Of a stretch of 64,000 nucleotides of DNA, positions 43,044 through 51,071 are shown one piece after another. Location: NCBI RefSeq assembly GCF_001691415.1, contig NZ_LRRR01000001.1:372001-436000 (forward strand), read 5' to 3'. The position numbers were made by a program, and so were the translations under genes. The notes under the pieces were generated by a model. The model was given only the letters and a program-made list of their open reading frames with translations. It was not told the DNA's origin and searched no databases. The stretch comes from Pararhodobacter sp. CCB-MM2 (lineage in GTDB: Bacteria > Pseudomonadota > Alphaproteobacteria > Rhodobacterales > Rhodobacteraceae). How positions within the stretch are numbered: position 1 is the first letter of the stretch; each line of letters starts with the position of its first letter.

Positions 43044-43538
43044 TCACGGCTCTTGGCCGTAGTGTCGCAGATCCATCACCCGCTGATGGGTCATCCGGTT
43101 CGTGCAATCCGCCCCGGCGATCATCCGCATCGAGCCCGCGCCCCATAGCGCATATTCCATCGCGCAATTGGCATCGCGGAAGGCGATCCAGGCGCGCTGG
43201 GCGTCCCGCAGGGTTTCCTCGCGGGCGCTGGCCATCGAGCTGTCGGCCTCGTCGTCATCAAGCCCCCGGGCAAAGGCGCGGGCGCGCTGGTATTCGCGGT
43301 TCAGCAAGGTATCCCAGGCCGAGGCTTCGGACAGCAGGCACTCCATCATGCCGTAGGTCGTCTCGCCGTCCGGGGCGCCCTGCATGCAGGCCTGCGCCGC
43401 CGTGCCGTAGCAGGCCTCGACCTCGGCATCCGAGGTGGCGGCCTCGTAGCACGGCACGATGCTTTCGGCGAAAGCGTCGTAGGGGGCTTCGGCCATGGCC
43501 GGTGTGGACAGACAGCAAAGCAACAGCAGTCTTCGCAT
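43044..43538 (-). CDS. DUF1311/LprI-like secreted protein
   Basis: A 164-residue protein with a signal peptide (MRRLLLLCCLSTPAMA) and the C-terminal LprI/DUF1311 domain (about 75-160), whose pattern LLNREYQRARA...LRDAQRAWIAFRDANCAME contains the typical tryptophan and paired cysteines. Six cysteines suggest disulfides in the periplasm. LprI-type proteins are proposed lysozyme inhibitors, but the function in alphaproteobacteria is unknown. It has a strong AGGAGGGG ribosome site and lies between ivd and the acyl-CoA synthetase in the leucine operon. Confidence 0.85.
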   Translation of the reverse strand: MRRLLLLCCLSTPAMAEAPYDAFAESIVPCYEAATSDAEVEACYGTAAQACMQGAPDGETTYGMMECLLSEASAWDTLLNREYQRARAFARGLDDDEADSSMASAREETLRDAQRAWIAFRDANCAMEYALWGAGSMRMIAGADCTNRMTHQRVMDLRHYGQEP

Positions 43539-43594
43539 GATACCCCTCCTGCAATGGACGGACCGAGGGATGGATCCCTCCGGCCCCTGCGATC

Positions 43595-44758
43595 TCAGGC
43601 CATCGCGCCCATGAGTTCCCGGCCGACCAGCATGCGGCGGATCTCCGACGTACCGGCGCCGATCTCCATCAGCTTGGCGTCGCGGAACAGACGCGACACG
43701 GCCGAGTCGTTCATGAAGCCCGCGCCGCCCATCGCCTGCACCGCCTGATGCGCCTGCACCATCGCCTGCTCCGAGGCGTAGAGGCAGCAGGCCGCCGCAT
43801 CGGCGCGGGTAACCTCGCCGCGGTCGCAGGCCTTGGCGACCTCGTAGACATAGGCGCGGGCCGAGTTCAGCGCCGTGTACATGTCGGCGATCTTGCCCTG
43901 CATCAGCTGGAAATTCCCGATCGGCTGACCGAATTGCTTGCGCTCGACCATGTAGGGCATGATCTCGTCAAGGCACGCCGCCATGATGCCGGGCCCGATC
44001 GCCGCCAGCACCACGCGCTCGTAATCGAGGCCCGACATCAGCACGCGGACGCCACGGCCTTCCTCGCCGAGGATATTCTCGAACGGGACTTCGACATCCT
44101 CGAACACCAGCTCGGCCGTGTTCGAGCCTCGCATGCCCATCTTGTCGAAATGCGGCGACGTGCTGAAGCCGGCCATGGTCTTCTCGATCAGGAAAGCCGT
44201 GATGCCCTTCGAGCCCGCCGAAGGGTCGGTCTTCGCATAGACCACCAGCGTGTCGGCGTCGGGGCCGTTGGTGATCCAGTATTTCGTGCCATTCAGAACG
44301 AAGCGGTCGTTCTTCTTCTCGGCCCGCAGGGTCATCGAGACCACGTCGGAGCCCGCACCCGCCTCGGACATGGCCAGCGCGCCGATGTTGCGGCCGCTGA
44401 CGAGGCCCGGCAGATATTTGGCCTTCTGCTCAGGCGAGCCGTTCAGCTTGATCTGGTTCACACAGAGGTTGGAATGCGCGCCATAGGATAGCGAGACCGA
44501 GGCCGAGGCCCGCGCGATCTCCTCGACCGCGACGGCATGCGCCAGATAGCCCATGCCCGCGCCGCCGAATTCCTCGGGCACGGTGATGCCCAGAAGGCCC
44601 AGCTCGCCCATCTCGGGCCAGAGTTCGTTGGGGAATTGGTTCGACTTGTCGACCTCGGCAGCGATCGGCTTCACGCGGTCCTGCGCCCAACGGTGCACCG
44701 TGTCGCGCAGCGCGTTGACGTCCTCGCCCAGGTCGAACTTCATGGATGCGTTGAACAT
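43595..44758 (-). CDS. ivd: Isovaleryl-CoA dehydrogenase
   Basis: FAD-dependent acyl-CoA dehydrogenase (387 residues) converting isovaleryl-CoA to 3-methylcrotonyl-CoA in leucine degradation. The catalytic glutamate position specific to IVD is seen in [18 protein letters not shown] (about residue 240-255) rather than near the C-terminus, which separates it from most family members. Also visible are [16 protein letters not shown] and the FAD-binding [20 protein letters not shown]. It is the first gene of the minus-strand operon, with GGAGGGG as ribosome site. Its promoter overlaps a perfect palindrome. Confidence 0.95.
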   Translation of the reverse strand: MFNASMKFDLGEDVNALRDTVHRWAQDRVKPIAAEVDKSNQFPNELWPEMGELGLLGITVPEEFGGAGMGYLAHAVAVEEIARASASVSLSYGAHSNLCVNQIKLNGSPEQKAKYLPGLVSGRNIGALAMSEAGAGSDVVSMTLRAEKKNDRFVLNGTKYWITNGPDADTLVVYAKTDPSAGSKGITAFLIEKTMAGFSTSPHFDKMGMRGSNTAELVFEDVEVPFENILGEEGRGVRVLMSGLDYERVVLAAIGPGIMAACLDEIMPYMVERKQFGQPIGNFQLMQGKIADMYTALNSARAYVYEVAKACDRGEVTRADAAACCLYASEQAMVQAHQAVQAMGGAGFMNDSAVSRLFRDAKLMEIGAGTSEIRRMLVGRELMGAMA

Positions 44759-44774
44759 TGGCCCCTCCTCCCCC

Positions 44775-44822
44775 GAATTGAACGGCTGTTCAATTCCTAC
44801 GCCCGCCCCCGGATTCGGTCAA
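44775..44822 (-). promoter_or_regulatory. Promoter and palindromic operator of the leucine-degradation operon
   Basis: On the minus strand TTGACC (44822-44817) and TAGGAA (44799-44794) are 17 bases apart. The -10 box runs into a perfect inverted repeat, GAATTGAAC-N4-GTTCAATTC (44775-44796), ending about 17 bases before the ivd start. A 9+4+9 dyad at this spot is typical of a TetR-family repressor site. The regulator is not in the window. Confidence 0.65.
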
Positions 44823-44836
44823 ACGAAAAACCAAGG

Positions 44837-45190
44837 TCAGTCTTCGTGACGCCACGGCCTTTTCTGCGCGCGATTGCGCCCGCGCACTTCATCGACCGGG
44901 GTTGCGTCCAGCCACGCGCGCTCAGCATCGCGTTCGGCGCGGCGCTCGGCGGCATTCTCGGTGCCCCAATGCTGATAGCGGGTCTTCAGCGTTTCGGGCC
45001 GGTCGGCGGCCTCCTCGGGAGCACGGGCGAGCGCCTCCTTGTCAAGGCGGCGCACCTGACGATGGCCCATGGCCTTGATCCGCGGCGCATTCTTGCGCGC
45101 AGCCTTGTCCGAGGAATTGGACGCAATCTTGCGTTGGCGCTTGAGGTCGCGCGCCTTGTCGGCCTGCGGGTCACGGATACGATCACTCAT
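44837..45190 (-). CDS. Small charged hypothetical protein, 117 residues
   Basis: A strongly charged protein, rich in Arg, Lys, Asp, Glu and Ala, probably mostly helical; it starts MSDRIRDPQADKARDLKRQR and ends RAQKRPWRHED. No membrane segment, signal peptide or known domain is visible. ATG at 45190 lacks a clear ribosome site. It sits between the LysE exporter gene (47 bases upstream) and the divergently orphaned leucine promoter (its stop lies close to the ivd promoter). Existence is supported by sensible amino acid composition and a well-placed frame, not by a known family. Confidence 0.6.
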   Translation of the reverse strand: MSDRIRDPQADKARDLKRQRKIASNSSDKAARKNAPRIKAMGHRQVRRLDKEALARAPEEAADRPETLKTRYQHWGTENAAERRAERDAERAWLDATPVDEVRGRNRAQKRPWRHED

Positions 45191-45237
45191 GGCACCATTG
45201 GGCCACGCGCGGCCGCGCCGTTCAAGGCAAGTTTCCG

Positions 45238-45843
45238 TCAGCGGAAAATCATCAACGTGGTCAGCGCCAGCAATACGGCCATCACCCGCAGGAAGATCTT
45301 CCACGCCCGCGGCGCCGACAGAAGCGCGGTCAGCAGCGAGCCGGCCGCGGTCCAAAACAAGCAGACCCCGAGGTTGACCGAGGAAAAGGCGGTGGCCAGC
45401 CGGGCGGCCTCGAACCAGGCCACCTGCCCTGCCCCGTAGCCGGCCGAGGCGGCAAAGGCGATGGCCCAGACCTTTGGGTTGATCCACTGGAACAAGATCG
45501 CGCCGAGGAAGGTGAGCGGCTTTGCATCGGCATCGCCGGCGGCACGGGGCCGGCCCGAGGCCTTCCACAGCCCGATCGCCATCCACAGGATGAAGCCCGC
45601 CGCCCCCAGCCGCAGGATCAGGTTCAGAAGCGACGAGGCCTGCACCGCCGCGCCCACACCCATCGCCGTCACCCCGGCGGTGATGCCCACGCCCAGCACC
45701 ACGCCGAACAGATGCGGCAGCGTGCGACGAAAGCCGAAGCGCACGCCCGAAGCCGTCAGCATGATCACATTCGGCCCCGGCGTGAACAGGCCGAGGAACA
45801 CGAAGGTATAGAGCAGCGGATCGAAGAAGACGTGCAGCGACAT
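45238..45843 (-). CDS. LysE-family amino acid/metabolite exporter
   Basis: A 201-residue inner-membrane exporter of the LysE/RhtB family with about six hydrophobic segments. The signature GLFTPGPNVIMLTASGVRFG (residues 18-37) is clear, followed by the second helix with PHLFGVVLGVG and the conserved central QWINPKVWAIAFAASAGY. Members export amino acids, homoserine lactones or related compounds. It lies downstream of the TRAP genes, separated by a strong stem-loop, and just upstream of the 117-residue gene. Confidence 0.9.
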   Translation of the reverse strand: MSLHVFFDPLLYTFVFLGLFTPGPNVIMLTASGVRFGFRRTLPHLFGVVLGVGITAGVTAMGVGAAVQASSLLNLILRLGAAGFILWMAIGLWKASGRPRAAGDADAKPLTFLGAILFQWINPKVWAIAFAASAGYGAGQVAWFEAARLATAFSSVNLGVCLFWTAAGSLLTALLSAPRAWKIFLRVMAVLLALTTLMIFR

Positions 45844-45860
45844 GGGGCCCTCACAGGAAA

Positions 45861-45886
45861 CGGGCGGCAGGTTTCCCTGCCGCCCG
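45861..45886 (-). terminator. Strong stem-loop after dctM
   Basis: CGGGCGGCAGG and CCTGCCGCCCG form a perfect 11-base stem around TTTC, between the dctM stop and the LysE start. On the minus strand TTTCC follows. It probably terminates the TRAP operon. Confidence 0.7.
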
Positions 45887-45908
45887 GTATCAGCATCGGT
45901 CAGAGGTT

Positions 45909-47294
45909 CTAGTCACCCAAGGCGAAGCTTGGCAACCACAGAACCAGCGCCGGGAAGACCACGCAGAGGAACAGACCGAACACCTGCAGCAGCACGAAGG
46001 GGATGATGCCTTGGTAGATCTGCTGGATCTTCACCTCGGGCGGGGCGACGCCTTTGAGGTAGAACAGCGCAAAGCCGAAGGGTGGTGTCAGGAAGCTTGT
46101 CTGCAGGTTCACCGCCACCAAGATCAGGAACCAGATAACGATCGGGTTCGAGATGCCCGACCAGTCGCCGACATGGCCGCCGAAATCCAGAAGCGCGACG
46201 ATCGGCGCGAAGATCGGCAGCACGATCAGGGTGATCTCGATCCAGTCGAAGAAGAACCCCAGTGCGAAGACCATGGCCATCAGCACGAAGAGGATCGACC
46301 ACGGCCCGGCCGAGGAGCTTTCGATGAACTCGATGATGAGTTCCTCGCCGCCGATCGACTTGAAGACGAAGCTGAAAGCCGTGGCGCCTACGAAGATGCC
46401 GAACAGCATGGCCCCGGTCAGCGACGAGCGGTAGCAGACGTCCTTGAAGGTCTCCCAGGTCAGGCGACGGTTGAACCACGCCAGCAGCACCGAGCCCGCA
46501 GCGCCGACGCCCGAAGCTTCGGTCGGCGTGGCGAGACCCGCGAAGATCGAGCCCAGCACGGCCGTGATCAGGAAGATCGGCGGCAGGAAGCTGCGGAAGA
46601 TCATGCGCCAGAACTCGGCGCGGGTCGACGGGCCGCTCTCGTCCGGCATCGGCGGGGCCAGATGCGGTTTCCAGCGGCACAGCAGGAAGATGTACAGCGT
46701 ATACAGCAGCGCCAACAGCAGGCCCGGAACGATAGCGGCGATGAACACCGTGCCGACCGGGACCGACAGCAGGTCGGACATGATGACCAGCATGATCGAC
46801 GGCGGGATCAGGATGCCCAGCGTGCCCGACGCGGCAATGGTGCCGGTGGCCAGCGGGATCGAGTAGTTGGCCTTCATCATCACCGGCAGCGCCATCAGCG
46901 TCATCATCACGACCGAAGCCCCGATGATGCCGGTGGTTGCGGCCATGATCGTGCCCATCAGCGTCACCGACAGGGCCAGACCGCCCGGCACCCGACGCAG
47001 CAGCACCTGAAGGGCTTCCAGCAGGTCCGAGGCCACGCCGGATTTCTCCAGCATCGTGCCCATGAAGGTGAACATCGGGATCGCCACCAGCACGAGGCTG
47101 GCCATCGTCCCGCCATAGATCCGCAGCGGCACCAGCTGGATCTGGTCCAGACGGAACACCCCGGCGATATCGCCGATCAGCGCGAAGAACAGGGCGATCC
47201 CGCCCAGAATGAAGGCGACGGGATAGCCGGTGAACAGGACGACCGCCAGAACGGCGAACATCAACAACGGCAGGAAGTGGATAATCGTGTCCAT
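45909..47294 (-). CDS. dctM: TRAP transporter large permease (DctM)
   Basis: A 461-residue, roughly 13-helix permease of a tripartite ATP-independent periplasmic transporter, which uses a sodium gradient to import an organic acid. Family sequence includes FTGYPVAFILGGIALFFALI, VAIPMFTFMGTMLEKSGVASDLL, the SGTLGILIPPSIMLVIMSDLLSV-type motif and LTPPFGFALFYLKGVAPPEV. ATG at 47294 was chosen; a longer upstream reading overlaps dctQ. It follows dctQ by 13 bases. The large subunit belongs to the group linked with the FcbT/mannitol-chloroaromatic binding protein (COG4663/4664/4665) rather than C4-dicarboxylate systems. Confidence 0.93.
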   Translation of the reverse strand: MDTIIHFLPLLMFAVLAVVLFTGYPVAFILGGIALFFALIGDIAGVFRLDQIQLVPLRIYGGTMASLVLVAIPMFTFMGTMLEKSGVASDLLEALQVLLRRVPGGLALSVTLMGTIMAATTGIIGASVVMMTLMALPVMMKANYSIPLATGTIAASGTLGILIPPSIMLVIMSDLLSVPVGTVFIAAIVPGLLLALLYTLYIFLLCRWKPHLAPPMPDESGPSTRAEFWRMIFRSFLPPIFLITAVLGSIFAGLATPTEASGVGAAGSVLLAWFNRRLTWETFKDVCYRSSLTGAMLFGIFVGATAFSFVFKSIGGEELIIEFIESSSAGPWSILFVLMAMVFALGFFFDWIEITLIVLPIFAPIVALLDFGGHVGDWSGISNPIVIWFLILVAVNLQTSFLTPPFGFALFYLKGVAPPEVKIQQIYQGIIPFVLLQVFGLFLCVVFPALVLWLPSFALGD

Positions 47295-47307
47295 GTCGAT
47301 ATTCCGA

Positions 47308-48312
47308 TCAGGCCTCGGCCGGCTGGCCGTGGTTGGTGTCACCGGCATATTGGCCGGCATCCGCGCGCAGGCTGCTCGGACCGAACAGGTAGACGACGCA
47401 TTTCAGGGCTGCCGAAAGGCCGGCAAGCGCCACGAAGACGAAGCCCACGGGCAGCATCCCCTTGATGATGAAGCGGTTGGGCAGGCCGGTCAGCGCGTCC
47501 GAGCCCTCGCCGATGTGGAAGGCGCGCAGGGCGTTGTCGATGCCGTATTCGATGACGACGTAGCAGTACGGCACCATGAACAGCAGCGCGCCGAACAGCT
47601 CGATCCAGGCGCGGGTCCGCGGACGCAGGTTGTCGCGCACCAGCTCGATACGGACATGCGCGTCCTTGACGTAGCCATAGCCGAGCGCCAGCAGGAAGAG
47701 CGTGGCATGCAGGTGCCATTCCATCTCTTGCAGGCGGGTCGAGGTGAAGAAGCGATACCACGCGGTCTCGGTGAAATCTGGGTTCATCCCCAGATATTTC
47801 CGCTGCATCACGTCGTAGAGGATGATGACCATCATCGGCACGAACAGGAAGGCGGCCAGCTTGCCGACCTTCTCGCAGGCATAAGCCAGCTGCTGCGAGG
47901 CATCCAGCATGTAGCGATGCGCACCCTGACGGGCCCCGACCAAGGCCAGCACGGCCATCACGGCGAAGAAGGCGGTGACGACGAACAGCAGCGGCGTGGC
48001 CCAGCCAACCAGCGGCTCGAAGAAATCGATCGCGGCCTGCGCGTCTTCCCAGCCCTCGCGCTGACGGCGCACGATGCGCTCCAGCGCGCGGAATTCCGAG
48101 CGTTCCAGCGCCAGCGGCGTGGCAAACATGACCGAGGACCAGCCCAGCAGCGTTGCCGCCGCGAACCAGCCCGGTGCCGCGCGGAACAGCCAGGCCCCGA
48201 TATGCGTCACGATGATGATCCCCAGCGCGTAGAACACCCACATCGAGGTGGGGTTCACCACGGCGATCACCGCCGCGGCCGCAATCGTGAGGATCGACAG
48301 TAGCGTTCCCAT
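47308..48312 (-). CDS. dctQ: TRAP transporter small permease (DctQ), extended form
   Basis: A 334-residue inner-membrane protein, nearly twice the usual 160-200. The C-terminal part (about 145-310) is a standard four-helix DctQ (LFVPMMVIILYDVMQRKYLG, HATLFLLALGYGYVKDAHVR, IELVRDNLRPRTRAWIELFG). The N-terminal 140 residues add about four more hydrophobic segments (for example 5-25, 30-45, 50-62, 105-127). Extended DctQ subunits of this type are known for COG4665 members. It is 13 bases upstream of dctM. A 96-base spacer with a stem-loop separates it from dctP. Confidence 0.9.
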   Translation of the reverse strand: MGTLLSILTIAAAAVIAVVNPTSMWVFYALGIIIVTHIGAWLFRAAPGWFAAATLLGWSSVMFATPLALERSEFRALERIVRRQREGWEDAQAAIDFFEPLVGWATPLLFVVTAFFAVMAVLALVGARQGAHRYMLDASQQLAYACEKVGKLAAFLFVPMMVIILYDVMQRKYLGMNPDFTETAWYRFFTSTRLQEMEWHLHATLFLLALGYGYVKDAHVRIELVRDNLRPRTRAWIELFGALLFMVPYCYVVIEYGIDNALRAFHIGEGSDALTGLPNRFIIKGMLPVGFVFVALAGLSAALKCVVYLFGPSSLRADAGQYAGDTNHGQPAEA

Positions 48313-48345
48313 GACGTCCCTGTCCCTTTGGTTCTTATTCTGAAG

Positions 48346-48373
48346 AGGGCACCCCGAGGCGCCGGGGTGCCCT
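48346..48373 (-). repeat. Stem-loop between dctP and dctQ
   Basis: AGGGCACCCC and GGGGTGCCCT pair perfectly around an eight-base loop in the dctP-dctQ spacer. There is no T-run on the minus strand. Such hairpins after a binding-protein gene commonly protect its mRNA segment and raise its level over the permease genes (inference). Confidence 0.6.
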
Positions 48374-48408
48374 TTGGATGACAGATGTCAGCCGTTCACG
48401 TTACCCGA

Positions 48409-49440
48409 TCAGTCGAGGTAACCGATCTCGCGCCAGCGCGCATAGTTCGCACGGAAGGTGGTGTAGCTCTCGTAGACGCGGGCGAAGTCCTCGTCCTCGG
48501 CCACCAGCTCGGCCGCGACTTCTTCCCAAGCCGCTTCCAGCGCTGCCAGATCCTCGTCCGCCCACTGGCGGATGTTCACGCCGTGCTCTTCTTCCAGCTC
48601 GCGCAGGGCGTCGAACTGCAGCGCTTCACCCTCGGCCAGACCATAGGCGATGTTGGCGTCGCACACGGTCTCGATGGCGAATTGCGTGCCCTCGTCCAGC
48701 TCTTCCCACAGATCGAGGTTGATCATCAGGTCGAAGAAGGTCGACTGCTGGTGCCAGCCCGGGAAGTAGTAGTAGCTGGCGACCTGGTAGAAGCCGAGGT
48801 TGAGGTCGATGGCGGGCATCGAGAACTCGGTGGCGTCGATGGTGCCAAGTTCCAGCGCCGGGAAGATGTCGCCACCGGCGAGCAGCTGGGTCGAGACGCC
48901 CATGCGCTCCATGACCTTCGCTCCCAGACCGAAGAAGCGCATCGACAGGCCGCGCAGGTCTTCGACCGAGTTGATCTCGTTGCGGAACCAGCCCGAGGCT
49001 TCCGGCGCGATGACGGCGCAGATGATCGACTTGATGTTGTGCGGCTCATAGAGTTCGTCGAGGAACTCCTGCCCGCCGCCGAACTTCAGCCACGCCAGAT
49101 ATTCCGGAGCCTGCGGGCCGAAGGGCACGGCGGCCAGCAGCTGCAGCGCCGGCACGCGGCCCGCCCAGTAGCCCGGCGTCGACCAGCCGGCTTCCACAGC
49201 GCCCGAGCCCACGGCGTCGAAGACTTCCAGCGCCGGCACGACGCCGCCCGGGTTCTGGAAGGTCACTTCGATCTCACCGCCGGTGATCCGGGTGATCTGT
49301 TCGGCCAGACGGATGCCCAGCGTGCCCAGCTGCGTCAGCGAGCCCGGATAGGTCGACTGCAGGTTCCAGTGCTGTTGCGCCTGTGCACCCGAGGCCGCCA
49401 GACCGGCGACAAGTGCCGTGGTGGTCAGAATTTTTTTCAT
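48409..49440 (-). CDS. dctP: TRAP transporter periplasmic substrate-binding protein (DctP)
   Basis: A 343-residue periplasmic solute-binding protein with a clear signal peptide (MKKILTTTALVAGLAASGAQ, cleavage after AQA). The mature part starts QQHWNLQSTYPGSLTQLGTL and belongs to the TRAP DctP family, nearest in style to the COG4663 group (chlorobenzoate/mannitol/keto acid type): STPGYWAGRVPALQL, FGPQAPEYLAWL, MRFFGLGAKVMERMGVS with the ligand-binding arginine. The exact ligand cannot be read. It is the first gene of dctP-dctQ-dctM; a spacer of 251 bases with a GGTGA-AA-TCACC dyad lies upstream. Confidence 0.93.
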   Translation of the reverse strand: MKKILTTTALVAGLAASGAQAQQHWNLQSTYPGSLTQLGTLGIRLAEQITRITGGEIEVTFQNPGGVVPALEVFDAVGSGAVEAGWSTPGYWAGRVPALQLLAAVPFGPQAPEYLAWLKFGGGQEFLDELYEPHNIKSIICAVIAPEASGWFRNEINSVEDLRGLSMRFFGLGAKVMERMGVSTQLLAGGDIFPALELGTIDATEFSMPAIDLNLGFYQVASYYYFPGWHQQSTFFDLMINLDLWEELDEGTQFAIETVCDANIAYGLAEGEALQFDALRELEEEHGVNIRQWADEDLAALEAAWEEVAAELVAEDEDFARVYESYTTFRANYARWREIGYLD

Positions 49441-49691
49441 GTTTCACTCCCTGTTGGACGGCTCCGGCATCGGGACTCCCCTCCCTGAACCTGGCCGCAT
49501 TTCCCTTTTTCACAGGTGAAGAAGACAACCGTTCGCCCCCCTCCAGGGGCACGGAGCACAGGGCAAGCCCGCGCAGATTCTCCTCCACTTCCTCAAGAGG
49601 TAAAATAACCTTACCAATCTGTCCAAGAAAAAATCACGCTGTGGTGAAATCACCTGACACTTGGCTCATGTTTCGGGAGTGAGCGGACCAA
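49441..49691. other. Promoter spacer upstream of dctP, no gene
   Basis: An AT-richer spacer (especially 49595-49650) between dctP and the cytochrome P450 gene. It contains GGTGA-AA-TCACC at 49643-49654 and AGGT-N6-ACCT near 49600, both possible regulator sites. No protein frame is supported. Confidence 0.5.
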
Positions 49692-51071
49692 TCAGGCAGC
49701 GCGCCGCGTGAGTGTCACCCAGACCCCGTCCTTTGCCCGGACCGTGAGCTGCGCCACGGGCACCGGCTCGCGCCCTTCGACCGGCGCCAGCCGCAACGCC
49801 CGCGCGATCATCGCCAGCAGAAGCGGCCCTTCGATCATCGCGAAGCCCGCCCCGGTGCAAACCCGGGGCCCGGCCGAGAACGGGATGAACCCGTCCCGCA
49901 CGGCGCTGCGCCCCTCCGCCGTCTGCCAACGGGCAGGGCAGAAATCGTCGGGTTGCTCCCAGATCTGCGCGTGCCGTCCCAGATGCCAGGGGCTGACCAC
50001 CACCTGCGCGCCCTTCTCGACTGGTCGCCCCCGGAACGTCACGGGACAGGCGGCCTCGCGCACCATCATCGGCACCGGCGGATAGAGCCGCAGCGCCTCG
50101 CGGAACACGTCGCGCGCCAGTCTCAAGCGGCTGATCGCTGCGAAATCCGGCGTCGTGCCCAGTTCCGCTTCCGCCTCCGCAGCGAGTTGGTCCTGCAAGG
50201 CCGGGTCCAGCGCCAGAAGATACAACGCCCAGGACAAAGCCGAGGCCGAGGTCTCGTGCCCGGCAAGGAAGAACACCGCGACCTGATCGATCATCTCGGC
50301 ATCGCTGAAGGTCTGGCCATCCACCGGGTCCGGCGTGGTCAGGATCTTCGTCGCCAGATCGTCCGGTGCCGTCCCCGCCGCGATCTCGGCCCGGCGCCGG
50401 GCGACCAGCCCGGTGATCAATGCCCGGATCTTGCGCGCGGCCCGCAGCGTCGAGGGACGGTGCATCCGGGGCATCCATCGCGGCAAGGGCAGGAAGGCCG
50501 CGAGGTTCAGCAGCGGCTGCGTGCCCTGATAGTCGCGAAAGGCCTTGTAGACCGCGCTTGCCGTCTGATCCTCGATCGGGACCGAGAACAGCGTGCGGAA
50601 AATCACATCCGCCGTGGCGTGGCTGAGCGGGCCGTCCAGTTCCACGGGCGCCTCACCCGCCAGCGCTGTCAACCGCGCGACCGTCCCCTCGGCCGACGCC
50701 AGCATCGCCGGGAAGGTATCCCGCAGCCGCCCGCCCTCAAACGCCGGATCGATGATCCGGCGCTGACGCTCCCAGAGCGGCCCGTTCGAGATGAACACCC
50801 CCTGCCCCAGCAGCGGCTCCAGCCCCGCCGCCATCCGAGGTGACTTGGGGAAATCCTGCGGACGCTCGGTCAGGACATGGCGCCAAAGGGGCGGCTCGTT
50901 GACGAGGAAAGTGTGCAGGAAGGGGATCCGAAACTCGGCCATCTTGGCGCGGTAAAGCCGTTCCGGGTTGGCGCCGAGAATGTCTTTGCGAAATGCCCGC
51001 ACATAGCGCCACAACGAGAACCGCCCCGCGCGGGACACGGGCTTCGGGGCGCGGATCGGCGGCGTGGTCAC
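49692..51071 (-). CDS. Cytochrome P450
   Basis: Heme-thiolate monooxygenase of 459 residues, predicted soluble. The I-helix oxygen-binding motif AGHETSAS is near residue 262, the K-helix E-x-x-R (EALRLYPPVP) near 325, and the heme-binding loop FSAGPRVCTGAGFAMIEG near 395-412 with its cysteine. The sequence (VRREA..PVTFRGRPVEKGAQVVVSPW) looks like the class seen in fatty-acid or terpene-type P450s. GTG at 51071 overlaps the stop of the alpha/beta hydrolase gene (GTGA) and has GGAG upstream, so the two are coupled. No ferredoxin or reductase partner lies in the window. Confidence 0.9.
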   Translation of the reverse strand: MTTPPIRAPKPVSRAGRFSLWRYVRAFRKDILGANPERLYRAKMAEFRIPFLHTFLVNEPPLWRHVLTERPQDFPKSPRMAAGLEPLLGQGVFISNGPLWERQRRIIDPAFEGGRLRDTFPAMLASAEGTVARLTALAGEAPVELDGPLSHATADVIFRTLFSVPIEDQTASAVYKAFRDYQGTQPLLNLAAFLPLPRWMPRMHRPSTLRAARKIRALITGLVARRRAEIAAGTAPDDLATKILTTPDPVDGQTFSDAEMIDQVAVFFLAGHETSASALSWALYLLALDPALQDQLAAEAEAELGTTPDFAAISRLRLARDVFREALRLYPPVPMMVREAACPVTFRGRPVEKGAQVVVSPWHLGRHAQIWEQPDDFCPARWQTAEGRSAVRDGFIPFSAGPRVCTGAGFAMIEGPLLLAMIARALRLAPVEGREPVPVAQLTVRAKDGVWVTLTRRAA

